Position numbers and translations under genes: made by a program. Positions 1 to 12,348 of a stretch of DNA of 64,000 nucleotides are shown here, in pieces. Source of the DNA: Thermoleophilaceae bacterium (GTDB lineage: Bacteria; Actinomycetota; Thermoleophilia; Solirubrobacterales; Thermoleophilaceae). The notes under the pieces were generated by a model that did no database searches, was not told the DNA's origin, and saw only the letters and a list, made by a program, of their open reading frames with translations. Every line of letters starts with the position of its first letter. The first letter of the stretch is position 1. The stretch spans positions 154,946 through 218,945 of the forward strand of contig JAUJOA010000001.1 of NCBI GenBank assembly GCA_030447875.1, given 5' to 3'.

Positions 1-843
1 CATCTTCTCGAGGACGAGGTTTCGCCGGTCGCGCGCGTCGGTGGGGTTCTGCACCGGGTCGTAGCCGGACGGGGTTGCGATCATCCCGGCTAGAAGCGCC
101 GCCTGCGCCGGCTCCACGTTCTCGGCCAGCCGATCGCTGGAGGAGAGGTCGTCGCCCCCCTCGTTGAAGTAGGTGCGCATCGCCGACTCCACGCCGTAGG
201 CGCCGTTCCCGAAGTAGACGGTGTTGAGGTACTGGGTGAGGATCTTCTGCTTCGTCCACTGGCGCTCGAGGTGGTAGGCGAGCGCCGACTCCCGCAGCTT
301 CTGGAACACGGAGCGGTCACCCTGGGCGGCGAGGGCGTTCTTCACGAACTGCTGCGTGATCGTCGATCCGCCCTGGACGGCGCTCTGCCGGCGGATGTCC
401 TGGACCAGCGCCCGTCCGATGCCGAAGTAGTCGACGCCCTCGTGGTCGTAGAAGCGCTCGTCCTCGACGGCGATCACCGCGTTCTTGAGCGTCGGCGAGA
501 CATCGGTCTCGTCAATCAAGATCCGGTTGTTGTTGCCGGTCAGGCGGGCGAGCTGCCCGTCCTTTGCGTCGAGAAGCACCGAGTTGCGCGCTGCCTGGTA
601 CTCGGCCTGGTTCTCGAGCGCCGGCAGATCGCTCGCTACGGCCATCATCATCCCGAACACGGTCGAGATCAGGGCGAGCAGCGACAAACCGAGCAGGATC
701 AGCGCCACGCGCAGCTTCTTGAGCTTCGGGCGCGACTGAGGCGGCCCTCCGTCACCGGCGATCGGCTCGGGTGCCATCGTCGGTCGCCCGTTCCGACCGG
801 CGGAGCGCGGCGCCTTCAGGGGGGTGAGGGTCGGTTCCGGCAT
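1..843 (-). CDS. Class A penicillin-binding protein (PBP1A-like), N-terminal part, runs off window
   Basis: Bifunctional peptidoglycan glycosyltransferase/transpeptidase; only the N-terminal 281 residues lie here and the frame is open to base 1. Counting from an internal ATG at 777, there is a basic cytoplasmic tail, one membrane segment at about residues 23-48, then a GT51 transglycosylase domain with EDERFYDHEGVD (catalytic Glu about 105) and GGSTITQQ (about 137-144). The transpeptidase domain would lie outside the window. Two in-frame starts are possible: ATG at 843, which adds a Pro/Arg-rich 22-residue tail, and ATG at 777; I took the longer one, without strong ribosome-binding-site support. 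It is divergent from tyrS, with about 100 bases between them. The family assignment is secure. Confidence 0.9.
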   Translation of the reverse strand, partial: MPEPTLTPLKAPRSAGRNGRPTMAPEPIAGDGGPPQSRPKLKKLRVALILLGLSLLALISTVFGMMMAVASDLPALENQAEYQAARNSVLLDAKDGQLARLTGNNNRILIDETDVSPTLKNAVIAVEDERFYDHEGVDYFGIGRALVQDIRRQSAVQGGSTITQQFVKNALAAQGDRSVFQKLRESALAYHLERQWTKQKILTQYLNTVYFGNGAYGVESAMRTYFNEGGDDLSSSDRLAENVEPAQAALLAGMIATPSGYDPVQNPTDARDRRNLVLEKM

Positions 844-946
844 ACGTGAAGCGCTCGTTGGACGAGCGTACGGCGATATCCGGACGGGGGAAACGGCGGC
901 ATCCTCAGGCCCCGCCCTGCGCCGGCGGGAGTCTAGCATTGGCCCG

Positions 947-2116
947 GTGACGGATTCCGTCGCCTCGGCGGCGCAAACCCTGCTGCGAAACGCCGTCGAG
1001 GCCCTTCCGGTTGGCGCGCTCGAGGCCAAGCTCGAGGAACAGCGGCCCCTGCGTGTCAAGCTCGGGATCGACCCCACGGCACCCGACATCCACCTGGGTC
1101 ACGTCGTAGTGCTCCGCAAGCTGAGGGAGTTTCAGGACCTGGGTCATGTGATCGTCCTGATAATCGGCGACTACACGGCAAGGGTGGGCGATCCGAGTGG
1201 ACGCTCCGCCGAGCGGCCGCAGCTCGACCCGGTGGAGGTGGACCGCAACGCGGAGACCTTCAAGCGCCAGGCGTTCACCGTGCTCGACCCGGAGCGGACG
1301 GAGGTCCGTCGCAACGGCGAATGGCTCGACATGGCGATGGAGGATCTCTTTCGCCTGGCCCGTACCTCGACGGTCGCTCAGCTCCTCGAGCGCGACGACT
1401 TCGCGAAGCGCTACGCCGCGGGTGAGCCGATCTCCATCTTGGAGCTCCTCTATCCGCTCCTCCAGGGCTACGACTCCGTGGCCGTTCGCGCCGACGTGGA
1501 GCTGGGCGGGACCGACCAGAAGTTCAACCTCTTACGCGCGCGCGAGATCCAGCAGGCCTACGGCGTCCCTTCCCAGGCTGTTCTGACGATGCCGATCCTT
1601 CCCGGGATCGACGGCGTGAGGCGCATGTCCAAGTCGGCGCGCAACTACGTCGGGGTGGCCGAGCCGGCCGATGAGGTCTTCGGAAAGCTGATGCGCGTCC
1701 CGGACGACGTGATGCCCACGTACTATGAGCTGCTCCTCACGGAGCCCTTCGACCCCGGACGTCCGGCGGTGGAGTCAAAGCGGGCGCTCGCGAGCGGGAT
1801 CACCGCTCGCTTCCGCGGCGAAGCCGCGGCGCGCGACGCCGAGGCGCGCTTCGACGAGCGCCATGTGGATCGCACCGTGCCGTCGGGGGTCGAGGAGGCG
1901 CGGCTTCCGGACGAGGATCCGGTTCACCTCCCCGCGCTGATCGCGAGCGAGTTCGGCCTGTCGCGCTCGGAGGGGCGCCGGCTGCTGTCCCAGGGCGGCG
2001 TGAAGCTGAACGGCGAGCCGCTCGATGGAGACGCGCTCGACATCCCCGCCGAGCGACTGGATGGCTCGGTCCTCCAACTCGGCAAGCGGCGGTTCGTGCG
2101 CTTTCGCCGAGATTGA
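947..2116 (+). CDS. tyrS: Tyrosyl-tRNA synthetase
   Basis: Charges tRNA-Tyr with tyrosine in the cytoplasm. The 389-residue product is a class I synthetase: a HIGH-type motif (DIHLGH, about residue 48), the substrate motif VGDPSGRS, the KMSKS-type motif RRMSKSARN (about residue 225-233), and a C-terminal S4 RNA-binding domain (SEGRRLLSQGGVKLNG). The GTG start at 947 gives the usual family length; the frame stays open upstream to 824 but those residues look non-coding. The stop codon at 2114-2116 lies inside the -35 hexamer of the rRNA promoter, so the synthetase gene ends exactly where the rrn operon begins. Confidence 0.95.
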   Translation: MTDSVASAAQTLLRNAVEALPVGALEAKLEEQRPLRVKLGIDPTAPDIHLGHVVVLRKLREFQDLGHVIVLIIGDYTARVGDPSGRSAERPQLDPVEVDRNAETFKRQAFTVLDPERTEVRRNGEWLDMAMEDLFRLARTSTVAQLLERDDFAKRYAAGEPISILELLYPLLQGYDSVAVRADVELGGTDQKFNLLRAREIQQAYGVPSQAVLTMPILPGIDGVRRMSKSARNYVGVAEPADEVFGKLMRVPDDVMPTYYELLLTEPFDPGRPAVESKRALASGITARFRGEAAARDAEARFDERHVDRTVPSGVEEARLPDEDPVHLPALIASEFGLSRSEGRRLLSQGGVKLNGEPLDGDALDIPAERLDGSVLQLGKRRFVRFRRD

Positions 2117-2141
2117 CTACCGCCGCTCGGAGCGCTATATT
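2113..2141 (+). promoter_or_regulatory. Sigma-70-type promoter of the rRNA operon
   Basis: TTGACT at 2113-2118, a 17-base spacer and TATATT at 2136-2141 make a near-consensus housekeeping promoter, exceptional in this GC-rich window. The -35 box overlaps the tyrS stop codon. Transcription should begin around 2147-2149. No other comparable promoter is visible between here and the 16S processing stem at 2304, so this is probably the main rrn promoter, although an intrinsic terminator lies between it and the 16S gene. Confidence 0.75.
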
Positions 2142-2153
2142 TGTCGGCCCCGA

Positions 2154-2195
2154 ATGGCCTTGGACAAGACCTACTGGGAGACACTCACGGCATAA
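2154..2195 (+). CDS. Possible 13-residue leader peptide in the rRNA leader
   Basis: A short ORF, ATG at 2154 to TAA at 2193-2195, would encode MALDKTYWETLTA. It starts only about 6-8 bases after the expected transcription start, so translation would be essentially leaderless, with no Shine-Dalgarno. It contains adjacent Tyr and Trp codons and is followed after 28 bases by an intrinsic terminator, the geometry of a transcription attenuator. Bases 2184-2190 (CTCACGG, the end of the ORF) can pair with 2219-2225 (CCGTGGG), which overlaps the 5' arm of the terminator. I know of no described peptide of this sequence; its expression is unproven. Confidence 0.35.
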   Translation: MALDKTYWETLTA

Positions 2196-2223
2196 GGGCC
2201 GCTTCGTCGGCGCCTGTCCCGTG

Positions 2224-2247
2224 GGCCTCTCTCGGAGAGGCCTTTTT
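2224..2247 (+). terminator. Intrinsic terminator / attenuator in rRNA leader
   Basis: GGCCTCT (2224-2230) pairs with AGAGGCC (2236-2242) around a 5-base loop, followed by five T residues (2243-2247). It sits about 80-100 bases downstream of the rrn promoter and before the boxA-like and 16S processing elements. It could simply end tyrS transcripts, but because the rrn promoter lies upstream of it, it would also act on rRNA transcription. Confidence 0.7.
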
Positions 2248-2303
2248 CATGGCCTTCGGTCGGCGTCGGACCGGGCGGAGTCCCCGCCCCGAAGAGGCGC
2301 GAC

Positions 2304-2329
2304 GGTCCTTGAAAACTCAACAGCATGTG
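2304..2329 (+). promoter_or_regulatory. boxA-like antitermination site and 5' arm of the 16S processing stem
   Basis: Bases 2312-2329 are perfectly complementary to 4180-4197 in the 16S-23S spacer; with one mismatch (2311/4198) and one G-U pair the stem extends to 2304-2329 with 4180-4205. This would bring the two ends of pre-16S RNA together for RNase III-type cleavage. CCTTGAAAACT inside the same arm (2307-2317) resembles gram-positive boxA and recurs in the spacer before 23S, as expected for Nus-factor antitermination. Confidence 0.75.
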
Positions 2330-2530
2330 CGACCGGAGCTCTCGAGCTCCAGTCGCGTCCAGGTTCGACCCGTCGCTCGTCTCGAGCGGCGGCTGAGATA
2401 GAACCCGTCAAGTCCGAGGTCGGCTGCAGGTGTACAGGGCCGGCCACGCAGTACGGACCTGACAGCTTTCCTGACTAGACAGTGGAGCCGGTGCCGGCGC
2501 TCGCGCCCGTGCCGGATGACACGCAAGTCT

Positions 2531-7316
<4,786 letters not shown>

Positions 7317-7339
7317 ATACTTCGATGCCTGATTCGCGC

Positions 7340-7366
7340 GGCCAACTGTGCGGTTTTGAGGGTCCG
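7340..7366 (+). other. 3' arm of the 23S processing stem
   Basis: GGCCAACTGTGC and the following bases up to 7366 are complementary to 4235-4262 in the spacer, with one mismatch and two G-U pairs over about 27 bases. The pairing closes a loop around the whole 23S gene and marks the pre-23S cleavage site. Confidence 0.7.
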
Positions 7367-7387
7367 GCGAGGCCGGTCCCGCCACTT

Positions 7388-7503
7388 TTCGGTGGTCATA
7401 GCGAGGGGGAAACACCTCTTCCCATTCCGAACAGAGCAGTTAAGCCCCTCAGCGCCGATGGTACTTGGCCTTCGCGGGCCTGGGAGAGTAGGTCGCCGCC
7501 GAT
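7388..7503 (+). rRNA. rrf: 5S ribosomal RNA
   Basis: About 116 bases with the standard 5S core: CATAGCGAGGGGGAAACACC, CCCATTCCGAACAG, AGTTAAGCCCCTCAGCGCCG, ATGGTACT and GGGAGAGTAGGTCGCCGCCG. The two ends pair (TCGGTGG with the GCCGCCGA end). It is the last gene of the rrn operon. No strong U-tailed terminator follows; a short CTCGCC/GGCGAG hairpin at 7527-7543 is the only candidate. Confidence 0.93.
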
Positions 7504-7591
7504 TCTTTCTTGTCAGACCGTTTCGCCTCGCCGTCAAGGCGAGCTCCGAGGCGGCGGACCCCGCGCGCCGCGGAAACCTAGACTCGTAGCC

Positions 7592-7978
7592 ATGTCACCG
7601 CTCCTGATCGTCCTTATCGTCGTGGTGGTCCTGATCGTGGCCGTCTTCATCGGCGGACTGGTCGCCAGCCGCCGACGCGCGGTCGCACAGGCCGGTGGCT
7701 ATGCGAGCGCCATGTCGCCGAGGCGGATCAGGCGCTCGAGGAGCGCGCGCGCCGCCGACAGAGGTTGGGACCGGGCGGTACTCGAGACGACGGCACGTGA
7801 GGCGCTCACCGCCCGGCGGCCAGAGTGGTCGTACCAGGAGCTTCATCTGACGCTGGTGGACGATCGCCCCGGGGTGGAGGAGGACAGGGCGCACTTCACC
7901 GCCGTCGGGCGTGACGGAGAGGTGCGAGTGGTGCTGGTCCGCGGCGAGGACGGCTGGAGGCCCGAGCGCGTCGACTAG
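7592..7978 (+). CDS. Small single-span membrane protein of unknown function
   Basis: A 128-residue protein starting at ATG 7592. Residues 2-24 are a continuous Leu/Ile/Val stretch (SPLLIVLIVVVVLIVAVF...) forming one membrane anchor with almost no N-terminal tail. A basic Arg/Ser-rich linker follows (about 27-55), then a small globular part with WDRAVLETTAREAL, YQELHLTLVDD and VRVVLVRGEDGWRPE, which reads like a short beta-sheet domain. It would face the cytoplasm if the anchor is an uncleaved signal anchor with the basic segment inside. I do not recognise the family. It is the first ORF after the rRNA operon. Confidence 0.65.
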   Translation: MSPLLIVLIVVVVLIVAVFIGGLVASRRRAVAQAGGYASAMSPRRIRRSRSARAADRGWDRAVLETTAREALTARRPEWSYQELHLTLVDDRPGVEEDRAHFTAVGRDGEVRVVLVRGEDGWRPERVD

Positions 7979-7997
7979 CGACCGCTCGACGCCCCAC

Positions 7998-8569
7998 ATG
8001 CCAGCGGAGCGGGCCGCCGAGCTGATCGACGGGTTCGAGCCGGAGAGCGATCTCGAGCGGGTGGTGGTCGAGCAGCCGGCGCTGCTCGAGGGCCTCGCCT
8101 GGGGAAAGCCACGAAGGGGTCACCCCGAGGGCTGCGTGGGCCACCACGTGGCGGAGCTGCTGAAGCGGATCAACGGGGTGGAGCCGGGGAGAACCGCGTG
8201 CCGCTCCGGTTCATCGCGCTCGTACACGACTCGTTCAAGTACCGAGTAAACGACCGGATGCCGAAGTCAGGCGAGAATCACCACGCGATGCGGGCGCGCC
8301 GCTTCGCCGAGCGGTTCACCGACGACGAGCGCATCCTGTGCGTGATCGAGCTGCACGACCGCCCGTACGCGCTGTGGCGGAAAATGCAGCGCACCGGCTC
8401 GCTCGACAGGCGCGGATTCGATTCGATGATGGCCAGGGTGCGCGACCCCGATCTGTTCCTTGCCTTCGTCGAGCTCGACGGCTCAACCGACGGCAAGAGC
8501 CGGAGCCCACCCCGATGGTGGTTCCGCGCGGAGCTCGAGGAGCGTGGCGTGGGCGTAGGACGCCGGTAG
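7998..8569 (+). pseudogene. HD-domain-like protein interrupted by a one-base frameshift
   Basis: Two frames together make one protein. The first (7998-8249) gives the N-terminus with GHPEGCVGHHVAELLKRI, the second (readable from 8198) gives LRFIALVHDSFKY, ENHHAMRARRFAERF and VIELHDRPYALW. The order of His-rich and HD motifs resembles HD-superfamily metal-dependent phosphohydrolases. Adding one G to the GGGG run at 8186-8189 joins the frames smoothly as PGENRVPLRF. A sequencing undercall is more likely than decay, because both halves keep intact motifs and the same kind of break occurs in essential genes of this window. Substrate unknown. Confidence 0.6.
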
Positions 8570-8943
8570 CAGCCTCGGCCCGCGGGCGTAAGTCGTCGCC
8601 CATCCCGGCGCAGGGCTGCTGCGCGGTGGGTGGACTTCCGCACCTTCGAGTCGAGCGCGAACGGGCGCGGAGTCGATGCTCTCGCCCCGCCTCGGAGCAG
8701 TGGGGGGAAGCGGGCGCGGGGAACGGTGGCGGCTCCCGTCCGAGCGCCTCGAAGCGACCGGACTCGGAGAGGCGATACTCGCCGAGCGTGGCGAACTCGA
8801 CCGCCAGGTCGACGCTGTCCTGAAGCAGCCATCTGAGTTCAGTTCCGAAGCGAGCGAACATCTGTTCGTCAAGCTAGATCGCTCACCGGACAGAAGCCGC
8901 CTTCTTGCAAGATCGCTTGCAGATCGCCCGGTACGCTCCGCTG
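8570..8943. other. 374-base stretch without a convincing intact gene
   Basis: No intact ORF fits. On the minus strand, the frame beginning at ATG 8861 has coding-like codon use for roughly 45 codons (FGTELRWLLQDSVDLAVEF, then TLGEYRLSESGRFEALGRE) before turning into Arg/Ser/Pro-rich shadow sequence, so it may be a short real protein or a frameshifted remnant. Near the right end, CTTGCAAGATCG (8904-8915) and CTTGCAGATCG (8916-8926) form a near-perfect tandem repeat just upstream of the thioesterase gene. Confidence 0.4.
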
Positions 8944-9396
8944 ATGGGCCGGGCTTACACCCATCGGCTCCGCGTCCGCTACGGGGAATGCGACCCCCAA
9001 GGCGTGGTCTTCAACGCGAACTACCTGATGTACTTCGATGTCGCCTTGACGGAGCTGTGGCGTGACGCGATCGGCTCCTATGGCGACATGGTCGGAGCCG
9101 GCACGGACATGGTGGTGGCGGAGGCTCGAGCCCGGTATCGGGCTCCGGCCGGCTTCGACGACGAGCTCGAGGTGGACGTGCAGGTCACCCACCTCGGCCG
9201 CACCTCGATGCTCACCCGGATGGCGGTCCGGCGCGGATCGACGCTCGTCGTGGAGGGCGAGATGCGCCACGTGTTCGTGGCGACCGGCGGTGGGGGGAAG
9301 GCCGACATTCCTGCGAACGTCAGAAGCGGACTCGAGCCGTATCTCGCCCCGGACGCCGAAGCGGACGAGCGCGCCGCGAGGTGCGCGGCCCAGTGA
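8944..9396 (+). CDS. Acyl-CoA thioesterase, YbgC/FadM-like hotdog protein
   Basis: A 150-residue hotdog-fold protein expected to hydrolyse acyl-CoA thioesters. The N-terminal motif RVRYGECDPQGVVFNANYLMY matches the 4HBT/YbgC active-site signature, with the catalytic Asp in ECDPQG (about residue 16) and the helix starting YFDVALTELW; strands VDVQVTHLGRTS and VEGEMRHVFV follow. ATG 8944 is the natural start, directly before the conserved region. Its stop overlaps the GTG start of the next gene by four bases, so the two are probably co-transcribed. Substrate length cannot be told from sequence. Confidence 0.85.
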   Translation: MGRAYTHRLRVRYGECDPQGVVFNANYLMYFDVALTELWRDAIGSYGDMVGAGTDMVVAEARARYRAPAGFDDELEVDVQVTHLGRTSMLTRMAVRRGSTLVVEGEMRHVFVATGGGGKADIPANVRSGLEPYLAPDAEADERAARCAAQ

Positions 9397-10442
9397 TCCA
9401 CCTGCGGATCGTCGCGCCAGAGGGTTGCGCGACCCACGTCCTGGAGCTCCTGAAGACCTCGCCCTCGGTCCTGAACGTCATCCACTTCGCGGGGGCCGCC
9501 AAGAAGCCGGAGGGTGACCTGATCCTCTGCGACGTGGCGCGCGAGGACGCCAGCGTGATCCTCAGCGACCTGAGGGAGCTGAACGTGCCCGAGGAGGGTT
9601 CGATCTCGATGGAGGTCATCGACAGCCAGATCTCCGACGCCGCGGTGGTCGCCGAGAAGGCGGCGGCCGGGCTTCCCTCCGACGCGGTGGTGTGGGAGGA
9701 AGTGGAGTCGCGGACCTCCGAGAACACCGAGCTCTCCGTGAGCTTCGTCGGGTTCACCGTGCTCGCGATGCTGATCGCCTCGGTCGGTATCTTCCTCGAC
9801 TCACCGATCCTGATCATCGGGGCGATGGTCGTGGGCCCCGAGTTCGGCCCGATTGCCGGCTTCTGCGTGGCCGTCGTGGAGCTACGGAAGGACCTTGCGA
9901 AGCGCTCGGCGGGCGCGCTCGCGGTGGCGTTTCCGATCGGGATCCTGGTGACGCTGCTGGCGGCGGTGATCTTTCGGGTCAGCGGGCTCGCCCCGGACAA
10001 CTTCGCGGCGGCGAACCACCCGCTCACCGACTTCATCTCGCACCCCGACTTCTTCTCCTTCTTCGTCGCATATCTGGCCGGCACGGCGGGCGTCCTGTCG
10101 CTCACTACGGCGAAGTCCGGGGCGTTGATCGGCGTTCTGATCTCGGTCACCACGATCCCCGCGGCGGCCAACATCGGCGTGGCCGCGGCCTACGCCGACT
10201 GGACGGAGTTCCGCGGTGCGGTGCTTCAGCTGGCCGTGAACCTGGGAACGATCTTCGTCGCCGGCGTGGTCACGCTCTACGTCCAGCGCCGGTTCTACAT
10301 CTCGCGCCGCAGAAAGCACTTCCGCGACCCGGCACGCCGGGCGGCCGGACTTCCGGCGGGAAGAAGTCGCTTGGGCCGCACACCGGCCAGCGGAGCCGAC
10401 CGCAGCGGCGACGGATCCGGTGGCGCGAACGTGGTCCCCTAG
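9393..10442 (+). CDS. DUF389 family integral membrane protein
   Basis: A 349-residue protein. A soluble N-terminal alpha/beta domain (about 1-85, IHLRIVAPEG then LKTSPSVLNVIHF) precedes a membrane domain of about six helices beginning SVSFVGFTVLAMLIASVGIF; the signature SPILIIGAMVVGPEFGPIAG is typical of the DUF389 / TIGR00341 family, whose function is not established. The C-terminus is basic and disordered. GTG 9393 was chosen because it overlaps the preceding TGA by four bases and has GAGG about ten bases upstream; GTG 9381 is an alternative. The gene meets the next gene tail to tail, their stop codons sharing CTAG at 10439-10442. Confidence 0.85.
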   Translation: MIHLRIVAPEGCATHVLELLKTSPSVLNVIHFAGAAKKPEGDLILCDVAREDASVILSDLRELNVPEEGSISMEVIDSQISDAAVVAEKAAAGLPSDAVVWEEVESRTSENTELSVSFVGFTVLAMLIASVGIFLDSPILIIGAMVVGPEFGPIAGFCVAVVELRKDLAKRSAGALAVAFPIGILVTLLAAVIFRVSGLAPDNFAAANHPLTDFISHPDFFSFFVAYLAGTAGVLSLTTAKSGALIGVLISVTTIPAAANIGVAAAYADWTEFRGAVLQLAVNLGTIFVAGVVTLYVQRRFYISRRRKHFRDPARRAAGLPAGRSRLGRTPASGADRSGDGSGGANVVP

Positions 10443-11551
10443 CCGCGGGCGCCGAGCGACGACCAGACCTCGAGCTTGCTGCGGACGCGCTCGATGACCG
10501 CGTCGGTGAACTCGCCGGTCGAAGCGTGGCCGGCGAGATCCGGCGTCCGAGTTCCTGCCGCCGTGGCCTCGAAGACGGACTCGTAGATCGCACGCGAGGC
10601 AGGCTCGGCCGCTGGGTGGCCCGCCTCCGAGACGTAATGGAGGAGGGCGGCGATCGCGAGGATCATGGCCATCGGGTTGGCGATGTCCTTGCCTTGCAGG
10701 GCGGGCGCGGTGCCGTGGGGCGCCTCGGCCATGACGGTCTGGAGCTCGTAGTCCTCGTCGAAGGCGAGCAGCATGGACTCCGCGGCGGCGATCGACCCGA
10801 AGAGCGGAAGGACCAGGTCCGACAGGCAGTCACCGTCGCGGTTCAGGGCCGGGATCACGAGCGGCGCGTCCGCGGCGCCCGAGACGAGTCCGGCGTAGGT
10901 GGCGTCGATCAGGACCGGCTCGTAGGGCACCTTCGGATGGCGCTCGGCCGCGGCATCGAGCTCTTCCTTCAGCATGCCTTCGTACACCGGGCTGACGGTC
11001 CACTTCGGCCCGCCGTAGACACGCCCATGGAGCCGCTCGGCCGTGCGGAAGCTGTACTCCGCCACGGCCCTGCAGTTGGCCCGCGTGATGCGCTCGGTCC
11101 GGAAGGCGATCTCGCCGTCGGAGCTGTCGTCGCTCGCCCCCTCCCGCCATTGCTCCGCGCCGTAGGCGTCCCCGACCGCCATCCGTGCCACGGCGATCGG
11201 GTAGTGGACGCCGGCCACCGGCGCAACGCCCGGTATCCGTCGTCCCGTACGGATGATGACCTTGCCGCTGATCAGCTCGCGCAGGAGGCGGTTCGGGCTG
11301 CCCACGTCGCCGGCGCCCTCGGGCGTGACGGTGGCCGCCTTGAGCCCGAATCCCGCCTCACGCATGGCCGTGGCCGCGTCGGTGACCACCTGGTTACCGG
11401 TTGCGCGACGGCTCTCGAGCGACAGGTCAAAGCGCTCGAGGGACACCTCGACGCCGGTGACCGAGGGGTCGAGCACGCGAATCGCCTGCTCGAGGAGCTC
11501 CTGGCCGGTCTCGTCGCCGTCTAGCACGATGATCCTGAGGCCGCCGGCCAT
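10439..11551 (-). CDS. Isocitrate/isopropylmalate dehydrogenase family protein
   Basis: A 370-residue member of the beta-decarboxylating dehydrogenase family, which oxidises a 2-hydroxy acid with NAD(P) and releases CO2. Visible signatures: N-terminal LRIIVLDGDETGQELLEQA (usual GDGIG motif varied), substrate-binding region RITRANCRAVAEYSFRTAE, DATYAGLVSG, metal-binding NRDGDCLSDLVLPLFGSI and the cofactor loop AEAPHGTAPALQGKDIANP. The motif order is right, but several positions depart from textbook IDH or LeuB, so the substrate cannot be assigned; isocitrate, isopropylmalate, homoisocitrate or tartrate are all possible. It stands alone, between DUF389 and an HD protein. Confidence 0.8.
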   Translation of the reverse strand: MAGGLRIIVLDGDETGQELLEQAIRVLDPSVTGVEVSLERFDLSLESRRATGNQVVTDAATAMREAGFGLKAATVTPEGAGDVGSPNRLLRELISGKVIIRTGRRIPGVAPVAGVHYPIAVARMAVGDAYGAEQWREGASDDSSDGEIAFRTERITRANCRAVAEYSFRTAERLHGRVYGGPKWTVSPVYEGMLKEELDAAAERHPKVPYEPVLIDATYAGLVSGAADAPLVIPALNRDGDCLSDLVLPLFGSIAAAESMLLAFDEDYELQTVMAEAPHGTAPALQGKDIANPMAMILAIAALLHYVSEAGHPAAEPASRAIYESVFEATAAGTRTPDLAGHASTGEFTDAVIERVRSKLEVWSSLGARG

Positions 11552-11634
11552 CGAGCTGACTGTATCCGCTGACCGCCGGTCCACCCATTCCGGACGAGGG
11601 ATCCGCCGAGCCGGCTGGCCGGCGGCCGCCGGGC

Positions 11635-12225
11635 CTAGGGCGCCGTGCGCTCCTCCACATCGCCCGGCGCGAGGCCGAGCTCGTCGGCCCGTTCCTCCAT
11701 CGCCGCGATGACGCGCCCCACGTGCTCGTCGAAGTCGACGCCGAGCTCCTCGGCGCCGCGCCGCACGTCGTCCCGGTCCACGCCGGCGGCGAAGCTGGGC
11801 TGCTTGAGCTTCTTCTTCACCGACTTGGGAGTGAGCCCGACGATGCCGGTCGGGCGCACCCTCGCGCAGGCGGCGATGAAGCCCGAGAGCTCGTCGACGG
11901 CGTAGAGCGTCTTCGCGAGCGCGCTCACCCGCGGCACGCGCAGGAAGTCGGCGTGGCCCGCCACCGCGTCGATCACCTCGTCCGGATAGCCGAGGCGCTC
12001 GAGCTCTCGGATCGCCATCCGCGGATGGCCGGTCTCGAGATCCGGGAAGCGCTCGTAGTCGAGGTCGTGGACGATTCCCGTCACCGCCCAAAGCTCCTCG
12101 TCATCGCCGCGCTCGCGCGCGTAGGCGCGCATCGCCGCCTCCACGCCCAGCACGTGCTTGCGCAGCGAGTCGGACTCCGTCCACTCGCAGAAGAGCCGCC
12201 AAGCCTCGTCGCGCGAGACGCTCAT
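11635..12225 (-). CDS. HD-domain hydrolase
   Basis: A 196-residue HD-superfamily protein, probably a metal-dependent phosphohydrolase. Motifs in order: LRKHVLGVEAAMRAYA (first His), WAVTGIVHDLDYERFPD (HD doublet, about residue 53), TGHPRMAIREL and VAGHADF. A KKKLKQPSFAAGVDR segment and an acidic C-terminus follow. The start at ATG 12225 puts the first conserved His about residue 25, as is usual. It reads in the same direction as the dehydrogenase gene (84 bases apart) and diverges from murA. The physiological nucleotide or phosphate ester is not predictable. Confidence 0.8.
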   Translation of the reverse strand: MSVSRDEAWRLFCEWTESDSLRKHVLGVEAAMRAYARERGDDEELWAVTGIVHDLDYERFPDLETGHPRMAIRELERLGYPDEVIDAVAGHADFLRVPRVSALAKTLYAVDELSGFIAACARVRPTGIVGLTPKSVKKKLKQPSFAAGVDRDDVRRGAEELGVDFDEHVGRVIAAMEERADELGLAPGDVEERTAP

Positions 12226-12348
12226 GCGCTCACCGTAGCGTCGACGCCAGCTGACGGCCCTATGAGATGGCGTCCCAGCACCGGAAGGCGGCGGATGCCT
12301 CCGGTACCCTTGCCGGGCCGTTCGCGAGCAGGGAACGAGCGCCCACTT

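Noticed and set aside
7527..7543. Terminator after 5S
   Set aside because: The CTCGCC/GGCGAG hairpin is short and not followed by a T tract, so I did not call it a terminator.
8316..8861. Minus-strand gene from ATG 8861
   Set aside because: The first 45 or so codons look coding, but the rest overlaps the HD-like gene antisense and loses coding character; no family was recognised, so it is mentioned only within the intergenic entry.
9692..11524. A 610-codon plus-strand ORF
   Set aside because: It is an alternate frame of DUF389 followed by the antisense of the dehydrogenase, with no domain match.
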